Below, one piece after another: positions 19,560-29,200 of a stretch of DNA of 64,000 bases (within the stretch, counting starts at the first letter, position 1; every line of letters begins with the position of its first letter). Below the pieces are notes generated by a model, which saw only the letters and a list, made by a program, of their open reading frames with translations, was not told where the DNA came from and made no database searches. A program made the translations under genes and the position numbers. The stretch lies in assembly GCA_963756115.1 (NCBI GenBank), contig CAVWMN010000010.1, forward strand, positions 682,001 through 746,000, read 5' to 3'. The stretch comes from JTS-RE37 sp963756115 (lineage in GTDB: Bacteria; Bacteroidota; Bacteroidia; Flavobacteriales; Flavobacteriaceae).

Positions 19560-20561
19560 TTGAAACTAGCCATTGTCATACTTAACTGGAACGGAATGCA
19601 CCTGCTGGAGCGTTACCTTCCGGCAGTGGTACGCTTCTCCGGGGATGCTGAGATCATAGTTGCGGACAATGCCTCCACGGACGGATCAACCGAATTTGTC
19701 CGCAGAACGTATCCCAAAATCAGGATTATTCAGAATGCGGAAAACGGCGGATTTTCCAGGGGGTATAACCAGGCCCTGAAGGAAGTAACGGCCGATATTT
19801 ACTGCCTGTTGAATTCAGATGTGGAAGTTTCCCCTAATTGGCTGGAGCCAATTTATAAGGCCTATCAGCAGCTTCCTGATGCAGCCATACTCCAGCCCAA
19901 GATCCTTGACCTCCTTAAAAAGGATCACTTTGAATATGCCGGGGCGGCAGGGGGTTTCCTTGACCGGTTGGGATATCCATTTTGCAGGGGCAGGATCTTC
20001 CAGGCGCTGGAAAAGGACGAAGGCCAGTATGATGATACCACGGAAATTTTTTGGGCAACGGGGGCCTGCATGTTTCTGAAGCGTGAAGTTTTCAATACTC
20101 TGGGAGGTTTTGACGAGGATTACTTTGCCCACCAGGAAGAAGTTGATCTGTGCTGGCGTGCTCAAAATGCAGGATATAAGGTCTATTATGTAGGCGGTTC
20201 CAGGGTGTATCATTTAGGGGGTTCAACACTCAGTAATATGAATCCAAAAAAAACCTACCTGAATTTCAGGAATTCCCTGTATTCCATCACAAAAAACCTG
20301 CCCGGAAAGAAAGCTTTGCCCGTCATAGCCGTAAGATTGCTGCTTGATGCGGTTGCAGCAGCCCGTTTTATAGCCCAATTCAAATTCAATCATTTTTTTG
20401 CCATCCTGCGCGCGCACCTGAGTTATTACCGCAATTTCAGGCAGATGTTCCGCAAAAGGGAGAAAGCCAATTTTGTATTAAAGTACTATGTAACAACGTC
20501 CATTGTATGGTCGCATTTCGTACATCACATAAGTAAATTCAACGTATTAGTAAAAGATTAA
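19560..20561 (+). CDS. Glycosyltransferase family 2
   Basis: A 333-residue GT-A-fold glycosyltransferase. The nucleotide-sugar site VADNASTDGSTEFV and the metal-binding region LLNSDVEVS are visible, and the acceptor loop GGFDEDYFAHQEEVDLCWRA is typical of rhamnosyl-type GT2 enzymes. The start is a TTG (19560): the frame is closed by a stop at 19539 with no ATG between, and the first internal ATG would cut the first beta strand. A C-terminal hydrophobic/basic tail may bind the membrane. Probably acts in envelope polysaccharide synthesis; donor and acceptor unknown. Confidence 0.87.
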   Translation: MKLAIVILNWNGMHLLERYLPAVVRFSGDAEIIVADNASTDGSTEFVRRTYPKIRIIQNAENGGFSRGYNQALKEVTADIYCLLNSDVEVSPNWLEPIYKAYQQLPDAAILQPKILDLLKKDHFEYAGAAGGFLDRLGYPFCRGRIFQALEKDEGQYDDTTEIFWATGACMFLKREVFNTLGGFDEDYFAHQEEVDLCWRAQNAGYKVYYVGGSRVYHLGGSTLSNMNPKKTYLNFRNSLYSITKNLPGKKALPVIAVRLLLDAVAAARFIAQFKFNHFFAILRAHLSYYRNFRQMFRKREKANFVLKYYVTTSIVWSHFVHHISKFNVLVKD

Positions 20562-20577
20562 CTAATTTTGCCGGACC

Positions 20578-20604
20578 AACCGGAAGCAAATTCTATTATT
20601 TTTG
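20578..20604 (+). promoter_or_regulatory. Promoter of the OmpA lipoprotein gene
   Basis: TTG at 20578-20580 and TATTTTTG at 20597-20604 are separated by 16 bases, close to the Bacteroidota consensus spacing. The predicted leader is about 50 bases. The same pattern precedes the paralogous gene at 30695. Confidence 0.65.
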
Positions 20605-20659
20605 CAGCCAGTTTGCTTGATACAAAACAAATAACAAACAATTAAACAGTACGATCATT

Positions 20660-21511
20660 ATGAGAAAAATCATTTTAGGCTTAATGGGAATAACACTTTT
20701 GTTATCATCCTGTGTGTCGCAAAAGAAGTATGCGGACCTGGAGGCTAAGCAAAAAGAAACCCAGGACCTTTTGAATTCAGCAACCGTAAAATTGAACACC
20801 TGCCTCGAAGAGAAAGCAACAGCTTCTTCCCGGGTAAAAACATTGGAAGACCAGAACACCTTTCTGAAGGCCAATAACCAGGAATTGATCAACAACATGG
20901 GGAATCTGACGACCTTAACGACCAAAGGTGCAGAAAACCTTGAGAAATCCCTTGAAAGCCTTAAAGAAAAGGATCTAACCATCCGGAAATTGCAAGATGC
21001 GATTACACGGCGTGATTCGGTGAACCTGGCATTGGTTCAAAGCCTCAAAGGCGTGCTTGGCAACCTGGATGACGAAGACATCGAGATCAGCGTTGAAAAG
21101 GGTGTAGTATTCGTTTCTATCTCTGATAAACTATTATTCAGCAGCGGTAGCTATAACATCACAGCACGGGCCAAAGAAGTTCTTGGCAAGGTTGCACAGG
21201 TGGTAAACAACAAACCTGATTTCGAATTCATGGTTGAAGGACATACCGATGACGTTCCTTACAGAAGCGGTGTTTTACTGGATAACTGGGATTTGAGTGT
21301 AAAACGAGCCACTGCAGTTGTTCGTGTGCTGCAGAATGATTATGGTGTGAACCCTACCCGCATGACAGCGGCCGGAAGAGCGGAATATATCCCTGTTTCC
21401 CAAACTGATAAAGCTAAAAACAGGAGGACCCGCATTGTTGTTCTGCCAAAAATTGATCAGTTTTACAGTATGATTGAAGAAGGGATGAAAGATCCCGCGA
21501 TCAATAAGTAG
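20660..21511 (+). CDS. OmpA family lipoprotein with coiled coil
   Basis: A 283-residue outer-membrane lipoprotein. The SPII signal ends in LLSSC. Residues about 25-125 are heptad-rich and charged (coiled coil). Residues about 150-270 are an OmpA/MotB peptidoglycan-binding domain with VEGHTDDVPY, the NWDLSVKRA helix and NRRTRIVV; the Asp and Arg that hold diaminopimelate are present. It probably ties the outer membrane to the cell wall. It has its own promoter and a strong terminator downstream. Confidence 0.92.
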   Translation: MRKIILGLMGITLLLSSCVSQKKYADLEAKQKETQDLLNSATVKLNTCLEEKATASSRVKTLEDQNTFLKANNQELINNMGNLTTLTTKGAENLEKSLESLKEKDLTIRKLQDAITRRDSVNLALVQSLKGVLGNLDDEDIEISVEKGVVFVSISDKLLFSSGSYNITARAKEVLGKVAQVVNNKPDFEFMVEGHTDDVPYRSGVLLDNWDLSVKRATAVVRVLQNDYGVNPTRMTAAGRAEYIPVSQTDKAKNRRTRIVVLPKIDQFYSMIEEGMKDPAINK

Positions 21512-21537
21512 GAATCAGGATAATATCCTAACTTTAC

Positions 21538-21579
21538 AACCACGGCCAACCACTTATAATTCATGGCCGTGGTTTTTTT
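21538..21579 (+). terminator. Rho-independent terminator of the OmpA lipoprotein gene
   Basis: A perfect 11-bp stem (AACCACGGCCA with TGGCCGTGGTT), a 15-base loop and seven or more T residues, starting 26 bases after the stop codon. Confidence 0.88.
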
Positions 21580-21683
21580 ATGAAATACTGAAAAGCTAAA
21601 GCAAAAATTTTCCATCTAACAAGAGGAACAGCCCAAAACCAAACCAACGGATACTATTTGTATAATGAAATCGTTGTCTAAAT

Positions 21684-24248
21684 ATGAGATTATTTTTAGT
21701 GCTTCTTGGTTTCCTTTTCCTATTGAACTCCTGTAATGCGTTGAATCTTACCGGAAAGGGTAAAAATTCGTCAAGAACCCCTGATTCGGAGTTTGCTAAA
21801 ACCCAGGAGTATGATAAACTAATTCCCGAATACGCCATTTCACAGGATGGACTTTTCAAGATCCACAAAGTGAATGACCGGATATATTTTGAAATTGCAG
21901 ACAGTCTGCTGAACAGGGAGATCCTGGTTGTCACCCGATTTATTAAAACCCCCGCCGGAGCAGGAAATTATGGCGGCGAGGAGATAGGCGATAAAACGAT
22001 AATCTGGGAGAAAGGACCTGCTGACAAAATTTTCCTGAGGATCGCAACACTGGTAAGCATGGCCGCAGAAAGTGATGCGATTTCCGAGGCGGTTAACAAC
22101 TCAAGTGTCACACCTATTCTGGAAGCTTTTGATATAAAAGCCAGGAATGATGAATCACCAGCCTCCGTCATAGATGTAACAGATTTCCTTAACGGCGAGA
22201 GTTCCTTGCTGGCACTTAGCAGTACCCAGAAAGATGCATATAAGCTTACCAGCCTGGAAAAAGACAAATCCTATATCAAGAGTGTGTTTACCTACCCGAT
22301 CAATACGGAGGTGCGCACGGTAAAGACCTATAAGGCCAAGTCATCGGCAAGTGAAGCCAGGAATGGCCTGCGGGCTGCAGCCCTTTCGGGGATGGTAACG
22401 CTCGAACTGAACAATTCCTTTATCCTCCTCCCAAAGACCCCGATGAAAAAGCGGTTCTATGATCCGAGGGTTGGATATTTTGCGAGCTCCTACCTGGAAT
22501 ACGGGGATGATCAGCAAAAGGTTAACACGAATGTATATATCCATCGTTGGCGCATGGAGCCCAAAGATGAGGACCTGGAAAAATGGAAGAACGGGGAACT
22601 TGTGGAACCAAAAAAACCCATTGTGTTCTACCTGGATCCGGCTACCCCAAAAAAATGGCGTCCCTTCCTTATACAGGGCATCAATGACTGGCAACAGGCC
22701 TTTGAGCAGGCCGGCTTTAAGAACGCCATCATTGGCAAACCATGGCCTGAAAATGATGAATCCATGAGCCTGGAGGATGCCCGGTTCTCTGTTTTGCGTT
22801 ATTTTGCCTCCCCTTCCAAGAATGCATATGGACCTAATATTACCGACCCCCGCAGCGGTGAAATCCTGGAGAGCCATATCGGGTGGTATCACAACCTTAT
22901 GAACCTCCTGCATAACTGGTATATGATACAAGCCGGGGCAGTTGACGAAAGGGCCCGGATGATGAACTTTGATACAGAACTGATGGGACAGCTCATCCGC
23001 TTTGTCTGTGCACATGAAGTAGGTCATACCCTTGGGCTTCGGCATAATATGGCTGCCAGCTTTGCAACCCCTGTTGAAAAACTAAGGGATGCAGCCTGGC
23101 TCAGGAAGAATGGCCATACCAGTTCCATCATGGATTATGCACGCTTTAACTATGTGGCACAGCCGGAAGATAGTATTCCTGCGGAATACCTGATGCCACG
23201 GATCGGGGATTATGATAAATGGGCTATTCAATGGGGTTACTCCCAATTACCGGGCGCCCTGCCGGCAGCTTCCGAAAAGGATATCCTGAACCAGATGGTC
23301 CTGGATAGTATTACGGGCAACCCACGTTTATGGTTTGGTGGGGAAGGACGCGATTTTGACCCCCGATCCCAACGGGAAGACCTGGGGGACAATGCGGTGA
23401 TTGCCAGCAACTATGGGATCATGAACCTGCAGCGTATCGTCCCATACCTGACAAAATGGACGCGGGAAAAGGGAAGTGATGATTATACCAACCTGGATGA
23501 GGTCTACAACGATCTCGTAAAACAATATGACAACTACCTGTTCCATGTTGTTAAGAATATAGCGGGGATCTATGTAACCCCAAAAACTATGGAAGAAGCC
23601 GGGGAGGTTTATTTGCCTGTACCTAAAAATGTGCAGAAAGAAGCCCTGGTGTTTTTGGACAATCATATTTTCCATGAACCGGAATGGCTATTGACCAATG
23701 ATATCCTCAATAAAATCCAGTCTCCCCAGTCAAAGGAAGCGGTGACAAAGACAATGGAAAGCGTTATGATGAACCTGTTGGGAGCCAGCAGGCTGAGCAG
23801 GATGACATTTATTTCTGAACGCTATAAGGACCAGGATACCTACAGGCCGGATGAATACCTGGATGACCTTAATTATCTTGTATGGGGTGAACTCAATGTT
23901 TTTTACCAGGCTAATGCCTATCGCAGAAAATTACAGAAGGTATATGTTGAAAACCTTATTTCGCTCTATAAACCCTCAGAGGCTAAAGGTGCTTTGGGCG
24001 GGATCCTGGCCATGTTATCCGAGGATTATACTTCGAATACGGATGTACGGTCGCTGGCACTGGACCACCTGATACGCTTACAGCGCAAAATAAAAAGTAC
24101 CATCCCCGTCATCACCCATAGGATGACGAAAGCTCATTTACAGTATCTTGAAAAAGTCCTGGAAGAAGTAATTGGAGATAACAAGGAGCCAAGCAGGTAT
24201 ATACCGCCTTACAATCCGGATATGTCCATAAAATCAGATGGCAAATAA
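21684..24248 (+). CDS. Secreted zinc-dependent metalloprotease (DUF5117-type), lipoprotein
   Basis: An 854-residue lipoprotein with the lipobox LLNSC after a 16-residue hydrophobic signal. The extended zinc motif HExxHxxGxxH is seen as HEVGHTLGLRH at residues 444-454, which places it among the metzincin-like DUF5117/DUF4953 proteases common in Bacteroidota. A long helical C-terminal region follows. It is monocistronic, convergent with the threonylcarbamoyl-AMP synthase gene. Substrate unknown. Confidence 0.87.
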   Translation: MRLFLVLLGFLFLLNSCNALNLTGKGKNSSRTPDSEFAKTQEYDKLIPEYAISQDGLFKIHKVNDRIYFEIADSLLNREILVVTRFIKTPAGAGNYGGEEIGDKTIIWEKGPADKIFLRIATLVSMAAESDAISEAVNNSSVTPILEAFDIKARNDESPASVIDVTDFLNGESSLLALSSTQKDAYKLTSLEKDKSYIKSVFTYPINTEVRTVKTYKAKSSASEARNGLRAAALSGMVTLELNNSFILLPKTPMKKRFYDPRVGYFASSYLEYGDDQQKVNTNVYIHRWRMEPKDEDLEKWKNGELVEPKKPIVFYLDPATPKKWRPFLIQGINDWQQAFEQAGFKNAIIGKPWPENDESMSLEDARFSVLRYFASPSKNAYGPNITDPRSGEILESHIGWYHNLMNLLHNWYMIQAGAVDERARMMNFDTELMGQLIRFVCAHEVGHTLGLRHNMAASFATPVEKLRDAAWLRKNGHTSSIMDYARFNYVAQPEDSIPAEYLMPRIGDYDKWAIQWGYSQLPGALPAASEKDILNQMVLDSITGNPRLWFGGEGRDFDPRSQREDLGDNAVIASNYGIMNLQRIVPYLTKWTREKGSDDYTNLDEVYNDLVKQYDNYLFHVVKNIAGIYVTPKTMEEAGEVYLPVPKNVQKEALVFLDNHIFHEPEWLLTNDILNKIQSPQSKEAVTKTMESVMMNLLGASRLSRMTFISERYKDQDTYRPDEYLDDLNYLVWGELNVFYQANAYRRKLQKVYVENLISLYKPSEAKGALGGILAMLSEDYTSNTDVRSLALDHLIRLQRKIKSTIPVITHRMTKAHLQYLEKVLEEVIGDNKEPSRYIPPYNPDMSIKSDGK

Positions 24249-24269
24249 TATCCTGCCGATCATGCCAGG

Positions 24270-24890
24270 CTAAATAATATCAAGGCTGCCCTTCCCTTCC
24301 CGGAGGACTACCGGTTCCGGGCCTGAAAGATCAATTACCGTAGAAGCGAGGTTGCCTCCATATCCTCCATCTATTACAATATCTACCAAATTCTCCCATT
24401 TTTCATAGATCAGCCCGGGATCCGTGGTATATTCCAGTAATTCATCTTCATCATGGATAGAGGTTGATACAATAGGGTTTCCCAATTCCCGCACCAGGGC
24501 CTGTGCAATGGCATTATCCGGGACCCGGATACCGACGGTTTTTTTCTTTTTAAAATCTTTTGGTAAATTGTTGTTTCCGGGTAATATAAATGTGTAGGGC
24601 CCGGGGAGGGCCCGTTTGAGTATCTTAAATGTTTGGGTGTCTATCTGCCGTACATAATCAGAAAGGTTACTAAGGTCAGCACAAATAAAGGACCAGTCGG
24701 CCTTATTCAGCTTAATCCCTTTAATGCGCGCTATCCGTTCCAGACCCCTGGACCGGGTAATATCACAGCCCAGGCCGTAAACCGTATCTGTGGGATAAAT
24801 GACAAGTCCACCATCACGCAATACCTCCACTACCCTCTTGATTTCCCTGGGATTGGGATTCTCTTCGTATATTTTAATAAAATCAGCCAC
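24270..24890 (-). CDS. L-threonylcarbamoyladenylate synthase (Sua5/YciO/YrdC family)
   Basis: A 206-residue protein that makes threonylcarbamoyl-AMP from threonine, bicarbonate and ATP, the first step to the t6A base in ANN-decoding tRNAs. The family opening GGLVIYPTDTVYGLGCDI, the LKRALPGPYTFIL segment and the GIRVPDN motif are intact. The short form (no Sua5 C-terminal domain) resembles TsaC or YciO; which of the two cannot be decided here. Confidence 0.86.
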   Translation of the reverse strand: MADFIKIYEENPNPREIKRVVEVLRDGGLVIYPTDTVYGLGCDITRSRGLERIARIKGIKLNKADWSFICADLSNLSDYVRQIDTQTFKILKRALPGPYTFILPGNNNLPKDFKKKKTVGIRVPDNAIAQALVRELGNPIVSTSIHDEDELLEYTTDPGLIYEKWENLVDIVIDGGYGGNLASTVIDLSGPEPVVLREGKGSLDII

Positions 24891-24936
24891 ATTCAGGAAT
24901 TGGTGGTACTAAGGTAGTTGAAGTTCTGATAGATAA

Positions 24937-24965
24937 AAAATCGGGCAGGATGGCATCCCGTCTCG
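24937..24965 (-). terminator. Possible terminator downstream of GH16 gene
   Basis: On the minus strand a short hairpin-forming CGGGATGCCATCCTGCCCG is followed by ATTTTTTAT. The stem is short (four to five pairs), but the T run and position after the GH16 stop fit termination. Confidence 0.35.
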
Positions 24966-25058
24966 TTCTATATTTTTTTATTTGAATACCAAACCTGCCG
25001 GTTCATCGGCCTCGGCCGGTTGAAGATCGGATCCTGCCCTAAAAACCGGATGCAGTAG

Positions 25059-25943
25059 TTAATTTACCTGATAAACCCGGACGTAATCAACCTCCATTAC
25101 GGCCGGGAAAATGGAATCGTCTACGCCCTGAAGTCCTCCCCAGTTGCCCCCTACCGCAATGTTCATCAGAAAATAGAACGGTTTGGAAAATGGCCAGTTC
25201 TCCGCAGTGGTGATGGTGGGCCGGAAAAAGTTGAGTTTTACATTGTCCATGTCATCAATATAGAATTTGATGTATTTGTCTGACCAAAGTATCCCATAAG
25301 CATGAAATTCCTCTTCTATGGATTCCAGGGCTACCGGCCCGGAGGTTATCTGGGTTCCGATTGAATGGTTATTAGCTGTGCTGTGAAGGGAAAAATGGGT
25401 TTGATTGGGTTCAAAACTGACATATTCCATAATATCTATTTCTCCGCAAGCCGGCCATCCAACGGAACTGATCTCACTCCCGAGCATCCAGAGTGCAGGC
25501 CATATACCATTTCCCTTATGTTCCGGTATTTTGGCCCGAATCTCCATCCTTCCATATGTAAATGATTCGGTGCTGTTGAGTCGGGCAGAGGTATATTCCC
25601 CTACCGTATGTCCATCCCCAATTTTTTTGGCATAGATCTTCAGGATACCATCACTTACTTCTGTGTTCCCTTCTGCCACATAATCCTGCCATTCATTGTT
25701 ACCCCAGCCATGGGATCCGGTTTCGAGCGTCCAGTTGTCCGGATTGAGTTCAGTCCCGTCAAATTCGTCATTCCAGACAAGCTCTGCGCTTTCCCAATAC
25801 CCGGGATCGTTCGCATCCGGCGTCTGCGGTACTTCCTGCTGAGGGTCAGGGGTTTCTGCCTGTGCCGGGGCTTCAGAATTACTGCAGGCCATGCACAGAA
25901 ATACGAAGAGGCCATTGTAGGAAAATTTGAAATTTGTGTACAT
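25059..25943 (-). CDS. Glycoside hydrolase family 16 lipoprotein (probable laminarinase/beta-glucanase)
   Basis: A 294-residue secreted enzyme. A hydrophobic signal ending in LCMAC suggests an SPII lipoprotein. The catalytic signature ExDxxE is intact in GEIDIMEYV, with the substrate-cleft tryptophans in GIWPALWMLG and the C-terminal VDYVRVYQ strand typical of GH16. GH16 members of this shape cleave beta-1,3(4)-glucans such as laminarin, common algal food for marine Flavobacteria. No SusC/SusD pair is adjacent, so it is not in a full utilisation locus. Exact glucan specificity is inferred. Confidence 0.88.
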   Translation of the reverse strand: MYTNFKFSYNGLFVFLCMACSNSEAPAQAETPDPQQEVPQTPDANDPGYWESAELVWNDEFDGTELNPDNWTLETGSHGWGNNEWQDYVAEGNTEVSDGILKIYAKKIGDGHTVGEYTSARLNSTESFTYGRMEIRAKIPEHKGNGIWPALWMLGSEISSVGWPACGEIDIMEYVSFEPNQTHFSLHSTANNHSIGTQITSGPVALESIEEEFHAYGILWSDKYIKFYIDDMDNVKLNFFRPTITTAENWPFSKPFYFLMNIAVGGNWGGLQGVDDSIFPAVMEVDYVRVYQVN

Positions 25944-26007
25944 AGCGTTTTATTTGATTATAAATTTTTTCAGGACGGCCGGAGGCCGAATACACCGCGG
26001 GCTTTTT

Positions 26008-28335
26008 TTAATTGTCCAGGACTTCCAGCCGGGCGAACCGGAGCAAAAGCTTTTTTATATCCCCCTTTTCAAATTGGATCTCGGCTTTTTTGTCATTTCC
26101 CACCCCTTCGATCTTCAATACCTTTCCATTTCCGAACCGGCTGTGATAGACCCGTGAACCCGACGTAAGATTCGGATCAATTACATTGGTATTGCCTAAA
26201 GGGGTTGCCAATTCCGGTTTCAGTTTTCGCAGCTTCCGCAGTTGGCCTTCATTAGGCTTTAGGATTCCAGGGGGCGAACTGTTCACAGGCTTGTTCTGCC
26301 GTAATCGGCTCTTGTCCACATCGCCGAAAATATCCGTATTGATAAGAGGTTTAAACCGGTAATTGTCTACCGGAGTGAGGTTTTCGACATATTTTTCATC
26401 GATTTCCTCCAGGAACCGGCTGGGTTCCGCATCGATAAGTTTGCCCCAGCGATACCGGTTTTGTGTGTAGGTGAGGTAAGCCTCCTTTTCAGCACGGGTA
26501 AGTGCCACATAGAATAACCTACGTTCCTCCTCCAATTCACTACGGGTATTCATGCTCATGGCAGATGGGAAAAGGTCTTCTTCCATGCCAACGATATAAA
26601 CAAATGGGAACTCAAGCCCCTTGGCGATGTGGATGGTCATCAGGGCAACCCGGTCATCGTCCCCTACATCTTTGTCCAGATCGGTTGCAAGGGCAACGTC
26701 TTCCAGGAATTCCGAAAGGTCACCCCGCGCATCTGCAATTTCCTTCTGGCCTTCCACAAAGTCCTGAATCCCGTTAAGCAGTTCTTCGATATTCTCCATC
26801 CGGCCAATGCCTTCCGGGGTACCATCCTTTTTAAATTCGAGCAGGATCCCGGTTTTCTTAGCAACATATTCTGACAGGGTAAAGGCATCCGTATTCTCAT
26901 TCATGATCTGGAAACTCCGGATCATCGTAGTGAAATCCTGGAGCTTTCTCCTGGTACCAGAATTGATTTTAACGGAGGTCTGCTCCAGGTTTTCAATAAC
27001 TTCAAAAATAGAACGGCCATATTGTTTTGCCGCAACGATCAATTTATCGATAGTCGTCTGCCCGATACCACGTGCCGGAAAATTGATGATACGTTTTAAG
27101 GCTTCCTCGTCATTTGGATTGATCACCAGTCGAAGGTAGGAAAGCACATCCTTGATCTCCTTCCGTTGGTAAAAGGACAGGCCGCCGTAGATCCGGTAGG
27201 GTATATCCCTTTTCCGCAGTGCATCCTCTATAGCCCGGGATTGTGAATTGGTTCGGTAGAGGACAGCAAAATCGCCATTTGCCCTTTGTTGTTGCATTTT
27301 ATTCTCGAAGATGGAACTCGCCACAAACCTGCCTTCCTCTGCATCCGTAACACTCCGGTGTATTTTAATCTTTGTCCCTTCATCATTGGCCGTCCAGACC
27401 AGTTTTTTCAATTGGTTCTTATTGTTGGCTATAATGGCGTTAGCCGCATTTACAATGTTTTGTGTTGAACGGTAATTTTGTTCAAGCCGGTACATGGCCA
27501 CCTCATCATAGTCCTTTTGAAAATTAAGGATATTGCTGATGTTGGCCCCCCGGAATGAATAAATACTCTGGGCATCGTCACCTACCACACAAATATTCTG
27601 GTAGCGGTCAGACAAAGCCTTTACGATAAGATATTGGGAATGGTTGGTATCCTGATACTCATCCACCAGGATGTACCGGAACCTGTCCTGATATTTCATC
27701 AGCACTTCCGGGAAACGACTCAATAGTTCATTGGTGCGCAGGAGCAGGTCATCAAAATCCATGGCCCCGGCCTTGAAGCAACGGTCAACATATTCCTTGT
27801 ATATCTCGCCGAGCCGGGGCCTCTTGGCCATGGCATCCGCTTCTATCAGTTCCGGGTTTTGAAAATAGGCCTTCACGGTGATCAGGCTGTTTTTATAGGA
27901 GGAGATCCGGTTTTGTATCTGTTTGTATTTATAGATATCCTTATCCAAAGCCATCTCCCGGATTATGGACGATATCAGCCGCTGGGAATCCTGGGTATCG
28001 TAGATGGTAAAATTACTGGGATAGCCTAGTTTATCCCCGTCAAACCGCAATAATTTTGCAAATACGGAATGAAAAGTACCCATCCATAAATTTTTAGCTT
28101 CGGACCCCCCTACAATTCCAGCGATGCGCTTTTTCATTTCCCGCGCTGCCTTATTCGTAAAAGTAAGGGCCAAAATATTGAACGCATCCACGCCCTGGTC
28201 CATCAGATATGCTATCCGGTATGTAAGTACGCGGGTTTTTCCCGAGCCGGCACCGGCTATCACCATAAGTGGCCCCTCCTTATGCAATACGGGGGCTTTC
28301 TGAGCGTCATTTAATTCTTCCAAAAACTGGTTCAA
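26008..28335 (-). CDS. UvrD/PcrA-type superfamily 1 DNA helicase
   Basis: A 775-residue ATP-dependent 3'-5' helicase. Walker A AGAGSGKT (residues 27-34), Walker B VDEYQDTN, motif III GDDAQSIYSFRGA, motif IV LEQNYRST and the C-terminal VALMTIHIAKGLEFPFVYIVG and ALTRAEKEA motifs are all visible. The C-terminus has a Tudor-like segment (GSRVYHSRFGNGKVLKI). It acts in mismatch and excision repair and in removing RecA. The start is TTG (28335); the nearby ATG is out of frame and meets a stop at once. The gene and the GH16 gene are 64 bases apart. Confidence 0.9.
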   Translation of the reverse strand: MNQFLEELNDAQKAPVLHKEGPLMVIAGAGSGKTRVLTYRIAYLMDQGVDAFNILALTFTNKAAREMKKRIAGIVGGSEAKNLWMGTFHSVFAKLLRFDGDKLGYPSNFTIYDTQDSQRLISSIIREMALDKDIYKYKQIQNRISSYKNSLITVKAYFQNPELIEADAMAKRPRLGEIYKEYVDRCFKAGAMDFDDLLLRTNELLSRFPEVLMKYQDRFRYILVDEYQDTNHSQYLIVKALSDRYQNICVVGDDAQSIYSFRGANISNILNFQKDYDEVAMYRLEQNYRSTQNIVNAANAIIANNKNQLKKLVWTANDEGTKIKIHRSVTDAEEGRFVASSIFENKMQQQRANGDFAVLYRTNSQSRAIEDALRKRDIPYRIYGGLSFYQRKEIKDVLSYLRLVINPNDEEALKRIINFPARGIGQTTIDKLIVAAKQYGRSIFEVIENLEQTSVKINSGTRRKLQDFTTMIRSFQIMNENTDAFTLSEYVAKKTGILLEFKKDGTPEGIGRMENIEELLNGIQDFVEGQKEIADARGDLSEFLEDVALATDLDKDVGDDDRVALMTIHIAKGLEFPFVYIVGMEEDLFPSAMSMNTRSELEEERRLFYVALTRAEKEAYLTYTQNRYRWGKLIDAEPSRFLEEIDEKYVENLTPVDNYRFKPLINTDIFGDVDKSRLRQNKPVNSSPPGILKPNEGQLRKLRKLKPELATPLGNTNVIDPNLTSGSRVYHSRFGNGKVLKIEGVGNDKKAEIQFEKGDIKKLLLRFARLEVLDN

Positions 28336-28648
28336 GCCATCAAATTTAGTCCGTGAATTTAGCCATAAAATGTGTTAGATTAAAATCATCTTTCCCCGAA
28401 TTGTAAAAACCTGCCCGGCAGCATGGCAAACAGGCCCGATTAGAAATACCTGCAATAAAACCGGTCGATAATGCCTGAAGCCCCTTACTATATAATTTCC
28501 ACGGTTAGTATAAGTTTCCAATTATTTTCCCGGAACGCAGCCCCATACTTTCCTGTTACACAGACGGGAGGGATTTTACCGCTTATTATGACCGAATTTC
28601 TACGGCTTCCTTTTCATTCTATTTCCTATATTTAGCGAAATCAAACAA
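28336..28648. other. 313-base divergent intergenic region, no gene seen
   Basis: Lies between the divergent helicase and DsrE genes. It must hold both promoters. I see no open frame with a plausible ribosome site, no tRNA and no strong inverted repeat. Confidence 0.5.
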
Positions 28649-29185
28649 ATGAAGAAAAACCTCATCCTCATTTTCAGTGTTTGTTGTACCGGTATTTCAT
28701 GGGGGCAGCAAAAAGCAGCCGGACCCCTGATCCCTGATTTCGGGGAAGTTTGGAAAGTTGAAAACACTACGTATCCCACGGATACCTCTGGAGAATTCAA
28801 GGTGGTTTTTGATATTATGGACAGCCCGGATTCGCATTCGGAAATCAACAGGGCAATGGAAACCGCTGCCCGTTTTTTGAATATGCACGCGCAGAACGGC
28901 GTTCCCCCCGAAAACCTGAAAGTAATCCTGGTGGTCCATAATGAGGCAACCAAGGATATCCTAAGCAACCCTTCCTATGAAGATCGGTTCGGTAGTCCAA
29001 ATCCCAATTCGGCGCTGGTACGGGAACTGCTGGATGCCGGTGCCGGGGTAATCCTTTGCGGGCAATCATCAGCCTCCCGGCAAATGCCGCTGACCGAAGC
29101 TATTGGTGGCGTAAAATTGGCGTTATCCGCCATGACTGCGCTGGTACAATTACAGAATGAGGGCTATCAATTACTAAAATTTTAA
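28649..29185 (+). CDS. DsrE family protein with signal peptide
   Basis: A 178-residue protein with an N-terminal signal (MKKNLILIFSVCCTGISWGQ). The rest has a DsrE/DsrF-like alpha/beta fold: FKVVFDIMDSP, LKVILVVHNEAT, a long loop, then GAGVILCGQSSASRQMPLTEA. The Cys in ILCGQ lies at the position used for sulfur relay in some DsrE proteins; in periplasmic members the function is unknown. It is 15 bases before the amidohydrolase gene and likely co-transcribed with it. Confidence 0.82.
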   Translation: MKKNLILIFSVCCTGISWGQQKAAGPLIPDFGEVWKVENTTYPTDTSGEFKVVFDIMDSPDSHSEINRAMETAARFLNMHAQNGVPPENLKVILVVHNEATKDILSNPSYEDRFGSPNPNSALVRELLDAGAGVILCGQSSASRQMPLTEAIGGVKLALSAMTALVQLQNEGYQLLKF

Positions 29186-29200
29186 CCTAATATAATATTT

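Noticed and set aside
25059..25943. GH16 gene as part of a polysaccharide utilisation locus
   Set aside because: No SusC, SusD or other carbohydrate enzymes are adjacent; neighbours are housekeeping genes.
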